DNA of 64,000 nt, from assembly GCA_038316385.1 (NCBI GenBank), contig JBBQAN010000002.1:1-64000 (forward strand), written 5' to 3'. Shown piece by piece: positions 25,932 to 35,597 of this stretch. Origin of the DNA: SZAS-103 sp038316385. Its GTDB lineage: Bacteria; Pseudomonadota; Gammaproteobacteria; Xanthomonadales; Xanthomonadaceae. Position 1 is the first letter of the stretch; the number at the start of each line of letters is the position of its first letter. Position numbers and translations under genes: made by a program. A model generated the notes under the pieces. The model saw only the letters and a program-made list of their open reading frames with translations, made no database searches and was not told the DNA's origin.

Positions 25932-28598
25932 ATGTCTCCTGCAGTGCCCGCGCCGGATGCCGCCCACCACCAGCCCGCGCCGCGTTGGATCGTGCTCAAG
26001 TTCGGCGGTACCAGCGTCAGCGATCGCGCGCGCTGGGACACGATCGGCACGTTGATGCGTGAACGTGCCGAACACGATGGCATGCGCGTGCTGGCAGTTG
26101 TGTCGGCACTGTCGGGAATCACCAATGCGCTGCAAGGCATCATCGATGCGCATGCTGACGATGCTGCGTGCGCCGAACGCACTGCCGCCATAGTGCAGCG
26201 CCATCGCGCGTTTGCGCAGATGCTTGATATCAATGCGGACACGGTGCTCGGGGAACGATTTCATGCACTCGATGCGTTGCTCGCCGATCCACGACGCACG
26301 GGCGCGCAACTCGATTGGCAGGCGGAAGTGCTTGCGCAAGGCGAATTGTTGTCGTCGATGCTTGGCGCGGCGTATCTCACGAAACAAGGGGCACTGGTTG
26401 GCTGGATCGATGCGCGCCACTGGCTGCGCGCTGCACCGCGACCGAACCAGGGCGAATGGGCACGGCAATTGTCGGTGTCCTGCGATATGACGACCGATCC
26501 GGCATTGCGCGCGCGCTTCGGTAACGGATCATCGCTGCTGATCACGCAAGGTTTCATCGCTGGCACTGGCGACGCCGGTACTGCTGTTCTGGGACGCGGC
26601 GGGTCGGATACTTCGGCCGCGCATTTCGGCGTGCTGCTCGGCGCGGAACGTGTGGAAATCTGGACCGACGTGCCCGGCATGTTCAGCGCCAATCCGCGTC
26701 AGGTGCCGGATGCGCGCCTGCTGTCGCGCCTTGATTACGAGGAAGCGCAGGAAATCGCAACCACCGGCGCAAAGGTGCTGCATCCGCGCTGTATCCTGCC
26801 GTGCCGCGATGCGAATGTGCCGATCTGGATTCGCGACACCCAACATCCGCTGATGGAAGGCACTGTGATCGCGCGCGCCGTTGCGAGCGTGCCCGGTGTC
26901 AAGGCGATCAGTTCTCGGCGCGGGATCGTGCTGGTCGCGATGGAAACGATTGGTATGTGGCAACAGGTCGGTTTCCTCGCCGACATCTTCGAACGCTTCA
27001 AACGCCACGGACTATCTGTGGACTTGATCGGTTCGTCGGAAACCAACGTCACCGTTTCGCTCGATCCCAGCGACAACCTGGTCAACTCGAACGTGCTTGA
27101 AGCGCTGTGTGCCGATCTCGCCGAAGTCTGCCGCGTAAAGGTCATCGCACCGTGCGCGGCGATCACGCTGGTCGGGCGCGGCATGCGTTCGCTATTGCAC
27201 AAGCTTGGCGATGTGTGGGCGGAGTTCGGACGCGAGCGCGTGCATCTTATTTCGCAATCGTCGAACGATCTGAACCTCACCTTCGTCGTCGATGAGGCCT
27301 TGCTCGATCAGGACGGACCGAGCGGCACGATGGTGCGGCTGCATGCACTGCTGATCGCTTCCGGCGCGTTGCCCGTTGACGAAACCGAAATATTTGGACC
27401 GAGTTGGCGCTCGCTGCATGCCGACGCGACTGCGAAACCAGTGCAATGGTGGCGAACGGAGCGCAAGGCGCTACTGGAACTCGCCAAGCAGGGTACGCCA
27501 CGTTACGTTTATCACTTGGCGACGGTTCGCGATCGCGCGCGGGCGCTCGCTGCCGTGCCTGCGATCGACCAGCGCTTTTACGCATTGAAAGCCAACCCGC
27601 ACCCGACGATCCTGCGCACACTGGACTCCGAAGGCTACGGCTTCGAATGCGTATCGGGCGGTGAACTCGCGCATCTGTTTGCGTGTTTGTCCGGTCTTGA
27701 TCCGCAACGCGTACTGTTCACGCCGAGTTTCGCGACCCGCGCCGAATACGCCGATGCCGTTGCGCGCGGCGTACGCGTCACCCTCGACAGCATTTTCCCG
27801 TTGATGCATTGGCCCGATCTGTTTCGCGGACGTGATTTCATACTGCGCATCGATCCCGGCTTCGGCCACGGCCATCACGAAAAAGTGCGCACCGGCGGCA
27901 AGGGCGCCAAGTTCGGGATCGAAACTGAATCGTTATCCGCATTTCAGAAAGTCGCGAACGCGATCGGCGCACGCATTGTCGGCCTGCATGCGCACATCGG
28001 CAGCGGCATCGCTGAATCAGCGCACTGGGCCGAGGTGTATGCGCGACTTGCGAGTCTTGCGGACGCGATCGGCACGGTAGCGTCAATCGATGTCGGCGGC
28101 GGTTTGGGTGTTCCCTATGAACCCAATGCGGCACCGTTCGATCTTGTCGCTTACGGCGACGCGCTCGCGGCGATCAAGTCCGCGTATCCGCAGTACGCGC
28201 TGTGGGTCGAGCCCGGGCGCTGGCTTGTTGCGGAGTGCGGCGTCTTGTTGACGCATGCGACTCAGGTGATTGAGAAACTCGGCGTGCGTCGGCTCGGTCT
28301 CGATGCCGGCATGAATACGCTGCTGCGGCCAGCCTTGTATGGCGCGTTCCACCAGATCGTGAACCTGTCGCGGATCGACGATACGCATCTCGAAGCATTC
28401 GATGTGGTCGGTCCAATCTGCGAAAGCGGCGACGTGCTCGGACGTCGTCGCAAACTACCCGCAGCAACCGCTGGCGACGACATACTGCTGATCGCCGATA
28501 CCGGCGCTTATGGAGTGGTGATGGCGTCCAACTACAACATGCGTGGAATGCCGACCGAGAGCGTGCTTGAACTTGACAGACTCGGGCTCGGCGCATGA
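25932..28598 (+). CDS. lysAC: Bifunctional aspartate kinase / diaminopimelate decarboxylase (LysAC)
   Basis: An 888-residue fusion. The N-terminal aspartokinase has KFGGTSVS (Lys23), GRGGSDTSAAHFGVLLGA and tandem ACT-type regulatory domains to about residue 460. The C-terminal PLP-dependent decarboxylase has FYALKANPHP (Lys553 as PLP lysine), GFECVSGGEL, HIGSGI, IDVGGGLGVPY and GPICESGDVLG. It thus catalyses the first (aspartyl phosphate) and last (meso-DAP to lysine) steps of lysine synthesis. The fusion is characteristic of xanthomonads. The stop overlaps the murL start by four bases, coupling DAP consumption to another peptidoglycan-precursor step. Confidence 0.95.
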   Translation: MSPAVPAPDAAHHQPAPRWIVLKFGGTSVSDRARWDTIGTLMRERAEHDGMRVLAVVSALSGITNALQGIIDAHADDAACAERTAAIVQRHRAFAQMLDINADTVLGERFHALDALLADPRRTGAQLDWQAEVLAQGELLSSMLGAAYLTKQGALVGWIDARHWLRAAPRPNQGEWARQLSVSCDMTTDPALRARFGNGSSLLITQGFIAGTGDAGTAVLGRGGSDTSAAHFGVLLGAERVEIWTDVPGMFSANPRQVPDARLLSRLDYEEAQEIATTGAKVLHPRCILPCRDANVPIWIRDTQHPLMEGTVIARAVASVPGVKAISSRRGIVLVAMETIGMWQQVGFLADIFERFKRHGLSVDLIGSSETNVTVSLDPSDNLVNSNVLEALCADLAEVCRVKVIAPCAAITLVGRGMRSLLHKLGDVWAEFGRERVHLISQSSNDLNLTFVVDEALLDQDGPSGTMVRLHALLIASGALPVDETEIFGPSWRSLHADATAKPVQWWRTERKALLELAKQGTPRYVYHLATVRDRARALAAVPAIDQRFYALKANPHPTILRTLDSEGYGFECVSGGELAHLFACLSGLDPQRVLFTPSFATRAEYADAVARGVRVTLDSIFPLMHWPDLFRGRDFILRIDPGFGHGHHEKVRTGGKGAKFGIETESLSAFQKVANAIGARIVGLHAHIGSGIAESAHWAEVYARLASLADAIGTVASIDVGGGLGVPYEPNAAPFDLVAYGDALAAIKSAYPQYALWVEPGRWLVAECGVLLTHATQVIEKLGVRRLGLDAGMNTLLRPALYGAFHQIVNLSRIDDTHLEAFDVVGPICESGDVLGRRRKLPAATAGDDILLIADTGAYGVVMASNYNMRGMPTESVLELDRLGLGA

Positions 28599-29965
28599 AC
28601 ACCTTTCATCGCGATGCGATCCAGTCGTTCCATTTCAAGCGCTGCACATTCGAAGCCGCGACCGGCGTTGCTCGCCTCACGTACGCCTTCGACGATGGCG
28701 ACGAACTGACCGAGACGATCACGTTTCCGGGTTCACCGTTCGTGTTGGATAGCGCACGCGGCGAAGCGGTCGAACGCGCCCTGCGCCTGCTGCACCTGAT
28801 CGCTGGCGTGAGCTACTACAAGACGGCGGTGCCGTCGGACATCCGTGTCGATGGCTATGCGATCGATGCCGAGACAGCGGCCTTGCTGACCGATATCTAC
28901 GAGAACGGCCTCGGTGAGTTTGCGTATCGCAATGGTTTATCGCTGCGCGGCAAGATCCGCTTCCCGCCAGGCGTGCCGGATGCGTTTCCAGTATCTCCCG
29001 TCGGCTTGCCGTCGCACGCGCTAGTCGCCATCGGCGGCGGCAAGGATTCGCTGGTCTCGATCGAAGCTCTGCGCGCAGCCGACATCGAACAGACGGTGAC
29101 GTGGATCGGATCGTCACCGCTGATCGCCGCGTGTGCCACACGCACCGGATTGCCGACGCTCAACATCACCCGCCAGCTCGCGCCACAACTGTTCGAATAC
29201 AACCGGCAAGGTGCCTACAACGGTCATATTCCAGTGACCGCGATCAATTCCGCGATCCTTGTTCTCGCCGCGTTGCTGCATGGAGACGATCAAGTCGTGT
29301 TCTCGAACGAACGCTCGGCAAGCTACGGCAGCGAGATACTCGACGAACATGGAAACATCGTTGCCGAGGTCAATCACCAGTGGTCGAAAGGATGGGACTT
29401 CGAGCGCGCATTCGGTGATTACGTCGAGAAGCATGTCGCATCCGACTTGCATTACTACTCGCTGTTGCGCCCATTATCGGAACTCGCGGTCGCAAGACAA
29501 TTCGCAAAGACTGACCGCTACGACACCCACTTCTCAAGTTGCAACCGCAATTTCCACATTCTTGGCGAGCGACCGGCGAATCGCTGGTGCGGGCAATGCC
29601 CGAAATGCCATTTTGTCTTTCTTGCGCTCGCGCCGTTCATGCCAAAGCCGCGGTTGATGGGTATCTTCGGACGCAACTTGCTCGACGAAGCCGCGCTCGC
29701 GCCGGGGTTCGATGCATTGATCGAATACCGCGACCACAAGCCGTTCGAATGCGTCGGCGAAGGACGCGAGGCGCGCGCGGCGTTCGCAGCACTGGCGACG
29801 CGGCCGGCGTGGCGTGAGGATGCGCTGGTCGAGCGTTTCGCGCGCGAGATTCGCCCGCAACTTGGCGCTGATCTCGCTACCATTGAAACACTGTTGCCGC
29901 CGAGCGGTGAACACCGAATTCCATCGGGGCTTTGGAAAAAACTGCGTGCGCATTTCGGAACTTGA
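28595..29965 (+). CDS. murL: UDP-MurNAc-L-Ala-L-Glu epimerase MurL
   Basis: A 456-residue protein with a PP-loop-like GGGKDSLVS (147-155) and a cysteine cluster, FSSCNRNF (Cys316) with WCGQCPKC (332, 335, 338), plus HIPVTAINSA and SNERSASYGSE. These match MurL, described in Xanthomonas oryzae, which epimerises the L-Glu of UDP-MurNAc-L-Ala-L-Glu to D-Glu using ATP, replacing the glutamate racemase MurI route. It overlaps lysAC by four bases upstream and murD2 by 20 bases downstream, so the three are one translational unit. Confidence 0.9.
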   Translation: MNTFHRDAIQSFHFKRCTFEAATGVARLTYAFDDGDELTETITFPGSPFVLDSARGEAVERALRLLHLIAGVSYYKTAVPSDIRVDGYAIDAETAALLTDIYENGLGEFAYRNGLSLRGKIRFPPGVPDAFPVSPVGLPSHALVAIGGGKDSLVSIEALRAADIEQTVTWIGSSPLIAACATRTGLPTLNITRQLAPQLFEYNRQGAYNGHIPVTAINSAILVLAALLHGDDQVVFSNERSASYGSEILDEHGNIVAEVNHQWSKGWDFERAFGDYVEKHVASDLHYYSLLRPLSELAVARQFAKTDRYDTHFSSCNRNFHILGERPANRWCGQCPKCHFVFLALAPFMPKPRLMGIFGRNLLDEAALAPGFDALIEYRDHKPFECVGEGREARAAFAALATRPAWREDALVERFAREIRPQLGADLATIETLLPPSGEHRIPSGLWKKLRAHFGT

Positions 29966-31334
29966 CGGGCGCCGCGTCGCGCTCTGGGGCTGGGGTCGCG
30001 AATCGCGCGCCGCTTATGCCGCGTTGCGATCGCGATTTCCAGCACTCGCTTTGACTGCGATTTGCAGCGAATCCGAAGCTGCTGAAGTCAGTGCATTGCA
30101 TGACCCATTGCTGCAAGCATTGACACAGGCCGACGCCGATGCGCTGTCGTCGTTCGATGTCGTGATCAAATCGCCCGGCATCAGCCCGTATCGTCCGGAA
30201 GTCGAACAGGCCGTTGCGTGCGGCACACGGTTTGTCGGTGGAACCGAACTGTGGTTCGCCGAGAATCCCGAAGCGCGAACCATCTGCGTCACCGGCACCA
30301 AGGGCAAGAGCACGACGACCGCGCTGATCGCGCATCTGTTGCGCGCCGGCGGCCATCGCACCGCGCTCGCGGGCAATATCGGCATGCCGCTGCTTGAATT
30401 GTTCGGTGTGTCGCCGCCGCCAGAAGTATGGGCGATTGAACTGTCCAGTTATCAGACGCGTGATGTCGCCGCGTCGGGTACGCGTCCGCATGTCGCGGTC
30501 GGCTTGAACGTGTATCCGGAACATCTCGACTGGCACGGCAGCGTGGCGCAATACGTCTCCGACAAGCTCGCTTTGTTCACCGACGCGCAGCCGCGTATAG
30601 CGGTCTTGAATGCACTCGATCCAATCCTTGCGGCGCTTGAACTCCCAGATTGGCAAGTCCGCTGGTTCAATGCGGAACATGGCTGGCATCTTCGCGATGC
30701 ACATGTCTGTCAAGGCTTGGAGCGCGTGATCGAAGCGGCGGCGATTCCATTGCCAGGCCGCCACAACCTGTGGAACCTGTGCGCCGCGCTCGCGGCGATC
30801 GATGCGCTCGGCATCGACGCGCTTGCGCTTGCCGGGCATGCGATGACGTTTGCGCCATTACCGCACCGTTTGCAATTTATCGGCGAGCGCGATGGTATCC
30901 GTTATATCAACGATTCCATCAGCACCACGCCGCATGCGAGCATCGCAGCGATCGATTGCCATGCGGACGAGACGATCGCGATCCTGGTTGGCGGCTACGA
31001 CCGCGGCGTCGATTGGTCGCCATTCGTCGAGCGCATGCGCGAGCAGCCGGCACACGCCGTGATCACGATGGGCCAGAACGGGCCGCGCATCCACTCAGCG
31101 TTGCAGGATCTGGCGGACGCAGGGATTCTGCAATTGCATGCGACGCAGGACATGGCCGAGGCGGTCGCCATCGCACGCGCGGCGTTGACGCATGGCGGCA
31201 CGATCCTGCTTTCGCCTGGTGCGCCGAGTTTTGGTGCATATACCGACTATGCGGCACGCGGACGCGATTTTGCCGAGAAAGCCGGTTTCGATCCCGATGC
31301 GATCAGCCGCATTCCGGGGCTCGGCATCGCCTGA
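29946..31334 (+). CDS. murD2: UDP-MurNAc-L-alanine:L-glutamate ligase MurD2
   Basis: A 462-residue Mur ligase. The P-loop is VTGTKGKSTTTALI (GTKGKST at 117-123), with ELSSYQTRD, LNVYPEHLDWHGS and NDSISTTPHASIAA as Mur-ligase motifs. Paired with murL it is the MurD2 type, which adds L-Glu (not D-Glu) to UDP-MurNAc-L-Ala; MurL then inverts it. The start is a GTG at 29946 inside the murL 3' end (V-RISELDGRRVALWGWG); longer starts only read through murL. This is the last gene of the lysAC-murL-murD2 operon; I saw no clear terminator after it. Confidence 0.9.
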   Translation: MRISELDGRRVALWGWGRESRAAYAALRSRFPALALTAICSESEAAEVSALHDPLLQALTQADADALSSFDVVIKSPGISPYRPEVEQAVACGTRFVGGTELWFAENPEARTICVTGTKGKSTTTALIAHLLRAGGHRTALAGNIGMPLLELFGVSPPPEVWAIELSSYQTRDVAASGTRPHVAVGLNVYPEHLDWHGSVAQYVSDKLALFTDAQPRIAVLNALDPILAALELPDWQVRWFNAEHGWHLRDAHVCQGLERVIEAAAIPLPGRHNLWNLCAALAAIDALGIDALALAGHAMTFAPLPHRLQFIGERDGIRYINDSISTTPHASIAAIDCHADETIAILVGGYDRGVDWSPFVERMREQPAHAVITMGQNGPRIHSALQDLADAGILQLHATQDMAEAVAIARAALTHGGTILLSPGAPSFGAYTDYAARGRDFAEKAGFDPDAISRIPGLGIA

Positions 31335-31418
31335 GTCCTCTTCGCATTCCAGTCTGGCAAGATACGATCATCCCCGCGATCACTTTTCGATTCGATTCGC
31401 CAACCGAGTAACGCTTCA

Positions 31419-32195
31419 ATGGCACTGCGCGCAATTGCCCATCGCTTCAAGGCGCACGATTGGTTCACGGTCGGCATCGAAGTGGTGATCGTGTTTGTCG
31501 GCGTTTTCTTCGGCTTGCAGTTCAGCAACTGGAACCAGAACCGGCAAGACAGCGCGCGCGGGGTGGAATACCTGCAACGCATCCACGGCGAATTGCAGCA
31601 GGAATCCGCCTTGCTCGATAACATGATCGGGTTCGGGGATCGCGTTGGCGGTTACGGCGCAGGCGCCATCGGTTACGCCGAGGCCAGTACGCTGTACAAA
31701 AACTCCGCGTGGACGACCCTGCTTGCCTACTACCAGGCCAGTCAGCTCTGGCCGTACCGCCAGCCGAGCACGACCTTCGACGAGCTGCGCTCCAGCGGCG
31801 AGTTGCAACTGATCCGCAACGCCAAACTTCGCAGCCGCATTTCCGAACACTACGACCAAAGTTCCGGCAGTCACGCGTTTGAGGTGCTGGGAGTGGTGCC
31901 TGCCTATCGCGAGCATGTTCGCGGCATGACACCGTGGCCGATCCAGCACTACATCTGGACACGGTGCTACGGCATGGACAAAGCTCTCAACCAGCGGTTG
32001 CTCGATTGCCCATCGCCTGTCAGCGAAAGCGAGGCGTTGGCGATCATCGATGCGTACCGGAAGGATTCGACGCTGACCAGCCAATTGCGATTCTGGCTGG
32101 CAACCCAGTCGACCGGACTGATTATCATGCGGTCGATCAAGTCCGAGGCGGAATCCATCGACGAGGATGTGCAAGCGGAGTTCCGCAAGCACTGA
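31419..32195 (+). CDS. DUF6090-like membrane-anchored protein
   Basis: A 258-residue protein with one N-terminal membrane segment, FTVGIEVVIVFVGVFFGLQF, followed by SNWNQNRQDSARGVEYLQRI, the GVFFGLQ...NWNxxR pattern I associate with DUF6090-type proteins. The remainder is a helical extracytoplasmic domain with two cysteines (TRCYG, LDCPSP) and another hydrophobic patch (TGLIIMRSI). Function is unknown. It starts 84 bp after murD2 on the same strand, possibly within its transcript. Confidence 0.68.
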   Translation: MALRAIAHRFKAHDWFTVGIEVVIVFVGVFFGLQFSNWNQNRQDSARGVEYLQRIHGELQQESALLDNMIGFGDRVGGYGAGAIGYAEASTLYKNSAWTTLLAYYQASQLWPYRQPSTTFDELRSSGELQLIRNAKLRSRISEHYDQSSGSHAFEVLGVVPAYREHVRGMTPWPIQHYIWTRCYGMDKALNQRLLDCPSPVSESEALAIIDAYRKDSTLTSQLRFWLATQSTGLIIMRSIKSEAESIDEDVQAEFRKH

Positions 32196-32277
32196 TCAGC
32201 AGGCATGGGAATCGCGGCGTTACACTCCGTCCCACAAGCCTGAGCCGACACGCGACATCCACACGCAGGAGTTCGCA

Positions 32278-33087
32278 ATGCAAATTGCCAGTACGTTCAA
32301 ATCGTTAGTTTTCGGAATCGCGATGATTGCGTCGCTCAGTCCGATACCCACGCACGCCAAGCCGCGCGCCGATGTGGTGACATGGAAAGACGGCAATACC
32401 GAGCTGTCAGGCTTTCTCGTCTGGGATGATGCGAGCAACGCAAAACGCCCCGGCCTGTTGATGGTGCCGAACTGGCACGGCGTCAACGACATCGCGGTCG
32501 CGAAGGCGAAGATGATCGCGGGCAAGGATTACGTGATCCTGCTCGCCGACATGTACGGCAAGGATGTGCGGCCTGTCGACAACAAGGCTGCGGGCGAAGC
32601 GGTGAAGCCTTTCTACAGCAATCGCAAATTGATGATGGAGCGCGTCAACGCCGCGTGGACGGCGCTCAAGGCGAATGCCGGCAAGGCGCCGATCGACATG
32701 GCCAAGCTCGGCGCGGTCGGATTCTGTTTCGGCGGTTCAGCGGTGCTCGACCTCGCGCGCAGCGGCACGGTGCCGAGCGGTGGCATCGTCACTTTTCATG
32801 CGGGCCTGCATCCGGACGACGCGGCGAACGCGAAGAGCATCAAGTCGCGATTGCTGATCCTCAACGGCGCCGACGACCAGGGCGCGTGGCCGGACACCGA
32901 CAAGTTCTTCGTCGAAATGCGCGCAAGCGATGCCGACTGGCAATTCGTCAACATCGGAGGGGCCGTCCATTGCTTCACCGAAACCGAGGAGCATTCGCCG
33001 GGAAATTGCAAGTACGACGCGCAGGCGAGCAAGCGTGGATATCGGATGATGAACGACTTCTTTGGTGAGGCGTTTGGGAAGAAGTGA
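32278..33087 (+). CDS. Secreted dienelactone hydrolase family protein
   Basis: A 269-residue alpha/beta hydrolase. A signal peptide (MQIASTFKSLVFGIAMIASL, cleaved near THA) precedes MVPNWHGVND. The nucleophile elbow is GFCFGGSA (Cys150), with the Asp in LNGADDQGAW (Asp199/200) and His231 in GGAVHCFTE, the Cys-Asp-His triad of the DLH family. Export is unusual for classical DLH but common in this periplasmic subgroup. The ribosome-binding site CAGGAGTTCGCA supports the start. Substrate unknown; it converges on the DUF4431 gene. Confidence 0.88.
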   Translation: MQIASTFKSLVFGIAMIASLSPIPTHAKPRADVVTWKDGNTELSGFLVWDDASNAKRPGLLMVPNWHGVNDIAVAKAKMIAGKDYVILLADMYGKDVRPVDNKAAGEAVKPFYSNRKLMMERVNAAWTALKANAGKAPIDMAKLGAVGFCFGGSAVLDLARSGTVPSGGIVTFHAGLHPDDAANAKSIKSRLLILNGADDQGAWPDTDKFFVEMRASDADWQFVNIGGAVHCFTETEEHSPGNCKYDAQASKRGYRMMNDFFGEAFGKK

Positions 33088-33150
33088 AGTAATGTTCAGC
33101 GAGAATTGCGAGCTCGGTTCTCCTGGACCGCCGTGAATTAGAATTGACAA

Positions 33151-33564
33151 TCACTTCTCTTGCCGCTGTACGGAGCCCACTTCGATCAGAACATGCGTGT
33201 GGTGATGGGCAGTATTTGCGTGAAACAGCGTACCAGTTACTGAAATTCGCTGGCCAACGAAAGCCCGAAGATCTTCGCCGTGTAATGAAACGAGCGTCAC
33301 TTTTTTCTGATTCTGTTCAGCTGCGTCTTCGTCGCTCGTATTCGCACTGACACAGATAGGCTTCGTCAGAAGTAGGATCGCCTGGCCTTCGCGATCATCG
33401 GTGCGTGGGTTCTCGCCGTAGCCGGGCGGTCCGTAGAAGGATTGTAGTGTAAGCATTCCGGTCAACGTGACCGGGTTCCCCATGTAGTGGAGGCACTGAG
33501 CCGATGCTGAAATCGACAGCGCGATACATGTGAAGGCCAACTCAGTTGCTAAGAGACGTTTCAT
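33151..33564 (-). CDS. DUF4431 domain exported protein
   Basis: A 137-residue protein: signal peptide (MKRLLATELAFTCIALSISA, cleaved at ASA), then a DUF4431 domain, recognisable by VTLTGMLTLQSFYGPPGYGE, LLLTKPICVSA and GQRISVTGTLFHANTAHHHT. The family is a small OB-like module of unknown function; the HHH stretch could bind metal. The start at 33564 carries the signal peptide; the frame extends upstream without meaning. It follows the small membrane gene by about 25 bp, so both may share a transcript. Confidence 0.8.
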   Translation of the reverse strand: MKRLLATELAFTCIALSISASAQCLHYMGNPVTLTGMLTLQSFYGPPGYGENPRTDDREGQAILLLTKPICVSANTSDEDAAEQNQKKVTLVSLHGEDLRAFVGQRISVTGTLFHANTAHHHTHVLIEVGSVQRQEK

Positions 33565-33589
33565 GTGCTGATCTGACTGCGTGTGAGCA

Positions 33590-33829
33590 CTATTTTTCGA
33601 ATTTCTTCGCGAGCTTGATACCAATTGCCAGCAAACCAATCGCAACCATGAGTGCCATAACGACGAGCTCCGACCAATATGCCACTGATGAGCCATATAC
33701 GTTGGCGTAGGTATCTGCTCCGTGCCCAGCGACAACCATATAGACGATCCGAGACGTTTGAGCGACCGCTGCAAGGCAGACGAAAATACCGGCTATCACG
33801 CGAAAGGTCTTCGACGTTCTTAAGGGCAT
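33590..33829 (-). CDS. Hypothetical small two-helix membrane protein
   Basis: A 79-residue protein with two membrane helices, VIAGIFVCLAAVAQTSRIVY and SELVVMALMVAIGLLAIGIK, and a basic C-terminus (KLAKKFEK). The start at 33829 has GGAGGGGCTGAC just upstream, a strong ribosome-binding site; an in-frame extension to 33922 is unlikely. No family recognised. It probably forms a two-gene unit with the DUF4431 gene. Between it and ispB, about 130 bp contains only a small hairpin (33885-33900). Confidence 0.6.
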   Translation of the reverse strand: MPLRTSKTFRVIAGIFVCLAAVAQTSRIVYMVVAGHGADTYANVYGSSVAYWSELVVMALMVAIGLLAIGIKLAKKFEK

Positions 33830-33959
33830 GTCAGCCCCTCCAGTAGCTTGCTGTGCGCACGATCTATTTGCGCAGATGACATCACGTGCGCCAGCGCACG
33901 CTGCATCGCCTAACGAATCCACCCATGATTCGACAGGCTTACCACGAACGGATTCTTGA

Positions 33960-34958
33960 TCACCGATCCCGCTCTATCGCATATCGCGCCAGCCCATGCA
34001 ACGCATCCAGCCATGGCGACTCCGGCAATCCACGTAACGCGGCTTCAGCGCGCCGCGCATGTTCGCGCGCTTTCGCGGCGCTGTAGTCGAGGCCGCCGGA
34101 GATGCGGATTGCGTGGAGGATCATCGGCATTTCTTCGACATCGCCGGAAATCACTGCTGCGCGCATACGTGCGCGTGTCGTTGCATCGGTATGCGCAAGG
34201 GCGTGGATCAGCGGTAGAGTGGCCTTGCCTTCGGCGAGGTCGTCGCCGAGATTCTTGCCGAGCGCATCGCCATCGGCGGTGTAATCGAGCACGTCGTCAG
34301 CGATCTGGAAGGCGAAGCCGAGTTGCAGTCCGTAGTGGTGCAACGCCTGTTGCGTTTGCGAATCTGCGCCCGCGAGCAATGCGCCGAGACGCGTTGCGGC
34401 GGCGAACAGTACGGCGGTCTTGCGTTCGATCACCTGCAGGTACGCGGCTTCGTCGGTGTCGGGATTGCGCACGTGCAGCAGTTGCAGCACTTCGCCTTCG
34501 GCGATGGCGTTGGTGGTGTCGGCGAGGATGCGCATGATCTCGCTGCGCTCGAGTTCGACCATCAGCTGGAAGCTGCGCGAATACAGGAAGTCGCCGACCA
34601 GCACGCTCGGCGCGTTGCCCCACAGCGCGTTCGCGGTCTTGCGGCCGCGGCGCAGGTCGGATTCATCGACCACATCGTCGTGCAGCAGGGTCGCTGTATG
34701 GATGAATTCGATGATCGCCGCGAGCTGGTGATGATCGTCGCCGCAGTAACCCATGGCGCGCGCAGCAAGGATCGCGAGCATCGGCCGTAGTCGCTTGCCA
34801 CCCGCCGCGATGATGTGTTCGCCAATCTGGTTGACCAGCACCACGTCGGAGGCTAGCCGTCGGCGAATGAGTGCGTTGACTGCGCCCATGTCGTCGGTCG
34901 TGAGCCGCTGGATCGCAGACAAGTCGAGGCGGTAGTCGATCGAGGTGTCGGCGGTCAT
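33960..34958 (-). CDS. ispB: Octaprenyl diphosphate synthase (IspB)
   Basis: A 332-residue trans-isoprenyl diphosphate synthase. The first aspartate-rich motif is LLHDDVVDESDLRRG (Asp94, 95, 98), the second is FQIADDVLDYT, and AAGGKRLRPM binds IPP. It makes the C40-type side chain of ubiquinone in the cytoplasm, in keeping with the ubiquinol-using bc1 complex later in the window. The start at 34958 (MTADTSIDYRLDLSAIQ) fits the family. Product chain length cannot be read directly from sequence. The gene is divergent from ssb. Confidence 0.93.
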   Translation of the reverse strand: MTADTSIDYRLDLSAIQRLTTDDMGAVNALIRRRLASDVVLVNQIGEHIIAAGGKRLRPMLAILAARAMGYCGDDHHQLAAIIEFIHTATLLHDDVVDESDLRRGRKTANALWGNAPSVLVGDFLYSRSFQLMVELERSEIMRILADTTNAIAEGEVLQLLHVRNPDTDEAAYLQVIERKTAVLFAAATRLGALLAGADSQTQQALHHYGLQLGFAFQIADDVLDYTADGDALGKNLGDDLAEGKATLPLIHALAHTDATTRARMRAAVISGDVEEMPMILHAIRISGGLDYSAAKAREHARRAEAALRGLPESPWLDALHGLARYAIERDR

Positions 34959-35109
34959 CGGCAGCTACGGCGTGGGTTGGGCGAATTATAGCTGGCTGGG
35001 GGCCGCAGGCGTTCCCGACGCCTTGCGGCACTTCCACATCCCTGTGGTGGCGCGGTCGTCGGCAATGAGATGGTATTCTGCATGTCTGAATTCAGCAGGG
35101 AGCCAACCC

Positions 35110-35592
35110 ATGGCACGCGGCGTCAACAAAGTCATCCTGGTCGGCACGTTGGGCAAGGATCCGGAAGTGCGCTACGCGCAGAGTGGATCCGCGCTGGCGT
35201 CGGTCAGCATCGCCACCAACGAGTCGTGGAAGGACAAGAACGGCGAGAAGCAGGAACGCACCGAGTGGCATCGGGTGAAGTTCTTTGGGCGGCTGGCCGA
35301 GATTGCCGGCGAGTACCTCAAGAAGGGTTCGCAGGTCTATATCGAAGGTTCGCTGCGTACCGAGAAATACACCGACAAGGCCGGCGTCGAGAAGTATTCA
35401 ACGGACATCATCGCGCAGGAAATGCAGATGCTGGGCGGGCGACCTGACGGTGCTGCGCGCAGCGAAGGTTCTACCGAGCGCTCTCCGCAACGTTCCAGTG
35501 GTGGCAGCTACGGTGACCAAGGTTCGCGTCCGGCGCGACCGGCAGCTCCGCCAATGAACGACGATTTTCCGGACGACGATATTCCGTTTTAG
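35110..35592 (+). CDS. ssb: Single-stranded DNA-binding protein (SSB)
   Basis: A 160-residue SSB. The OB fold runs from ARGVNKVILVGTLGKDPEVR through TEWHRVKFFGRLAEIAGEYL to about residue 110. A Gly/Ser/Arg/Pro-rich linker follows, then the acidic protein-docking tail DDFPDDDIPF. It binds ssDNA as a tetramer in replication and repair. The start at 35110 has AGGGAG upstream; a longer frame reads back through the intergenic region. Only five bases separate its stop from rmlB, so O-antigen sugar genes may be partly transcribed from the ssb promoter. Confidence 0.95.
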   Translation: MARGVNKVILVGTLGKDPEVRYAQSGSALASVSIATNESWKDKNGEKQERTEWHRVKFFGRLAEIAGEYLKKGSQVYIEGSLRTEKYTDKAGVEKYSTDIIAQEMQMLGGRPDGAARSEGSTERSPQRSSGGSYGDQGSRPARPAAPPMNDDFPDDDIPF

Positions 35593-35597
35593 AACAC

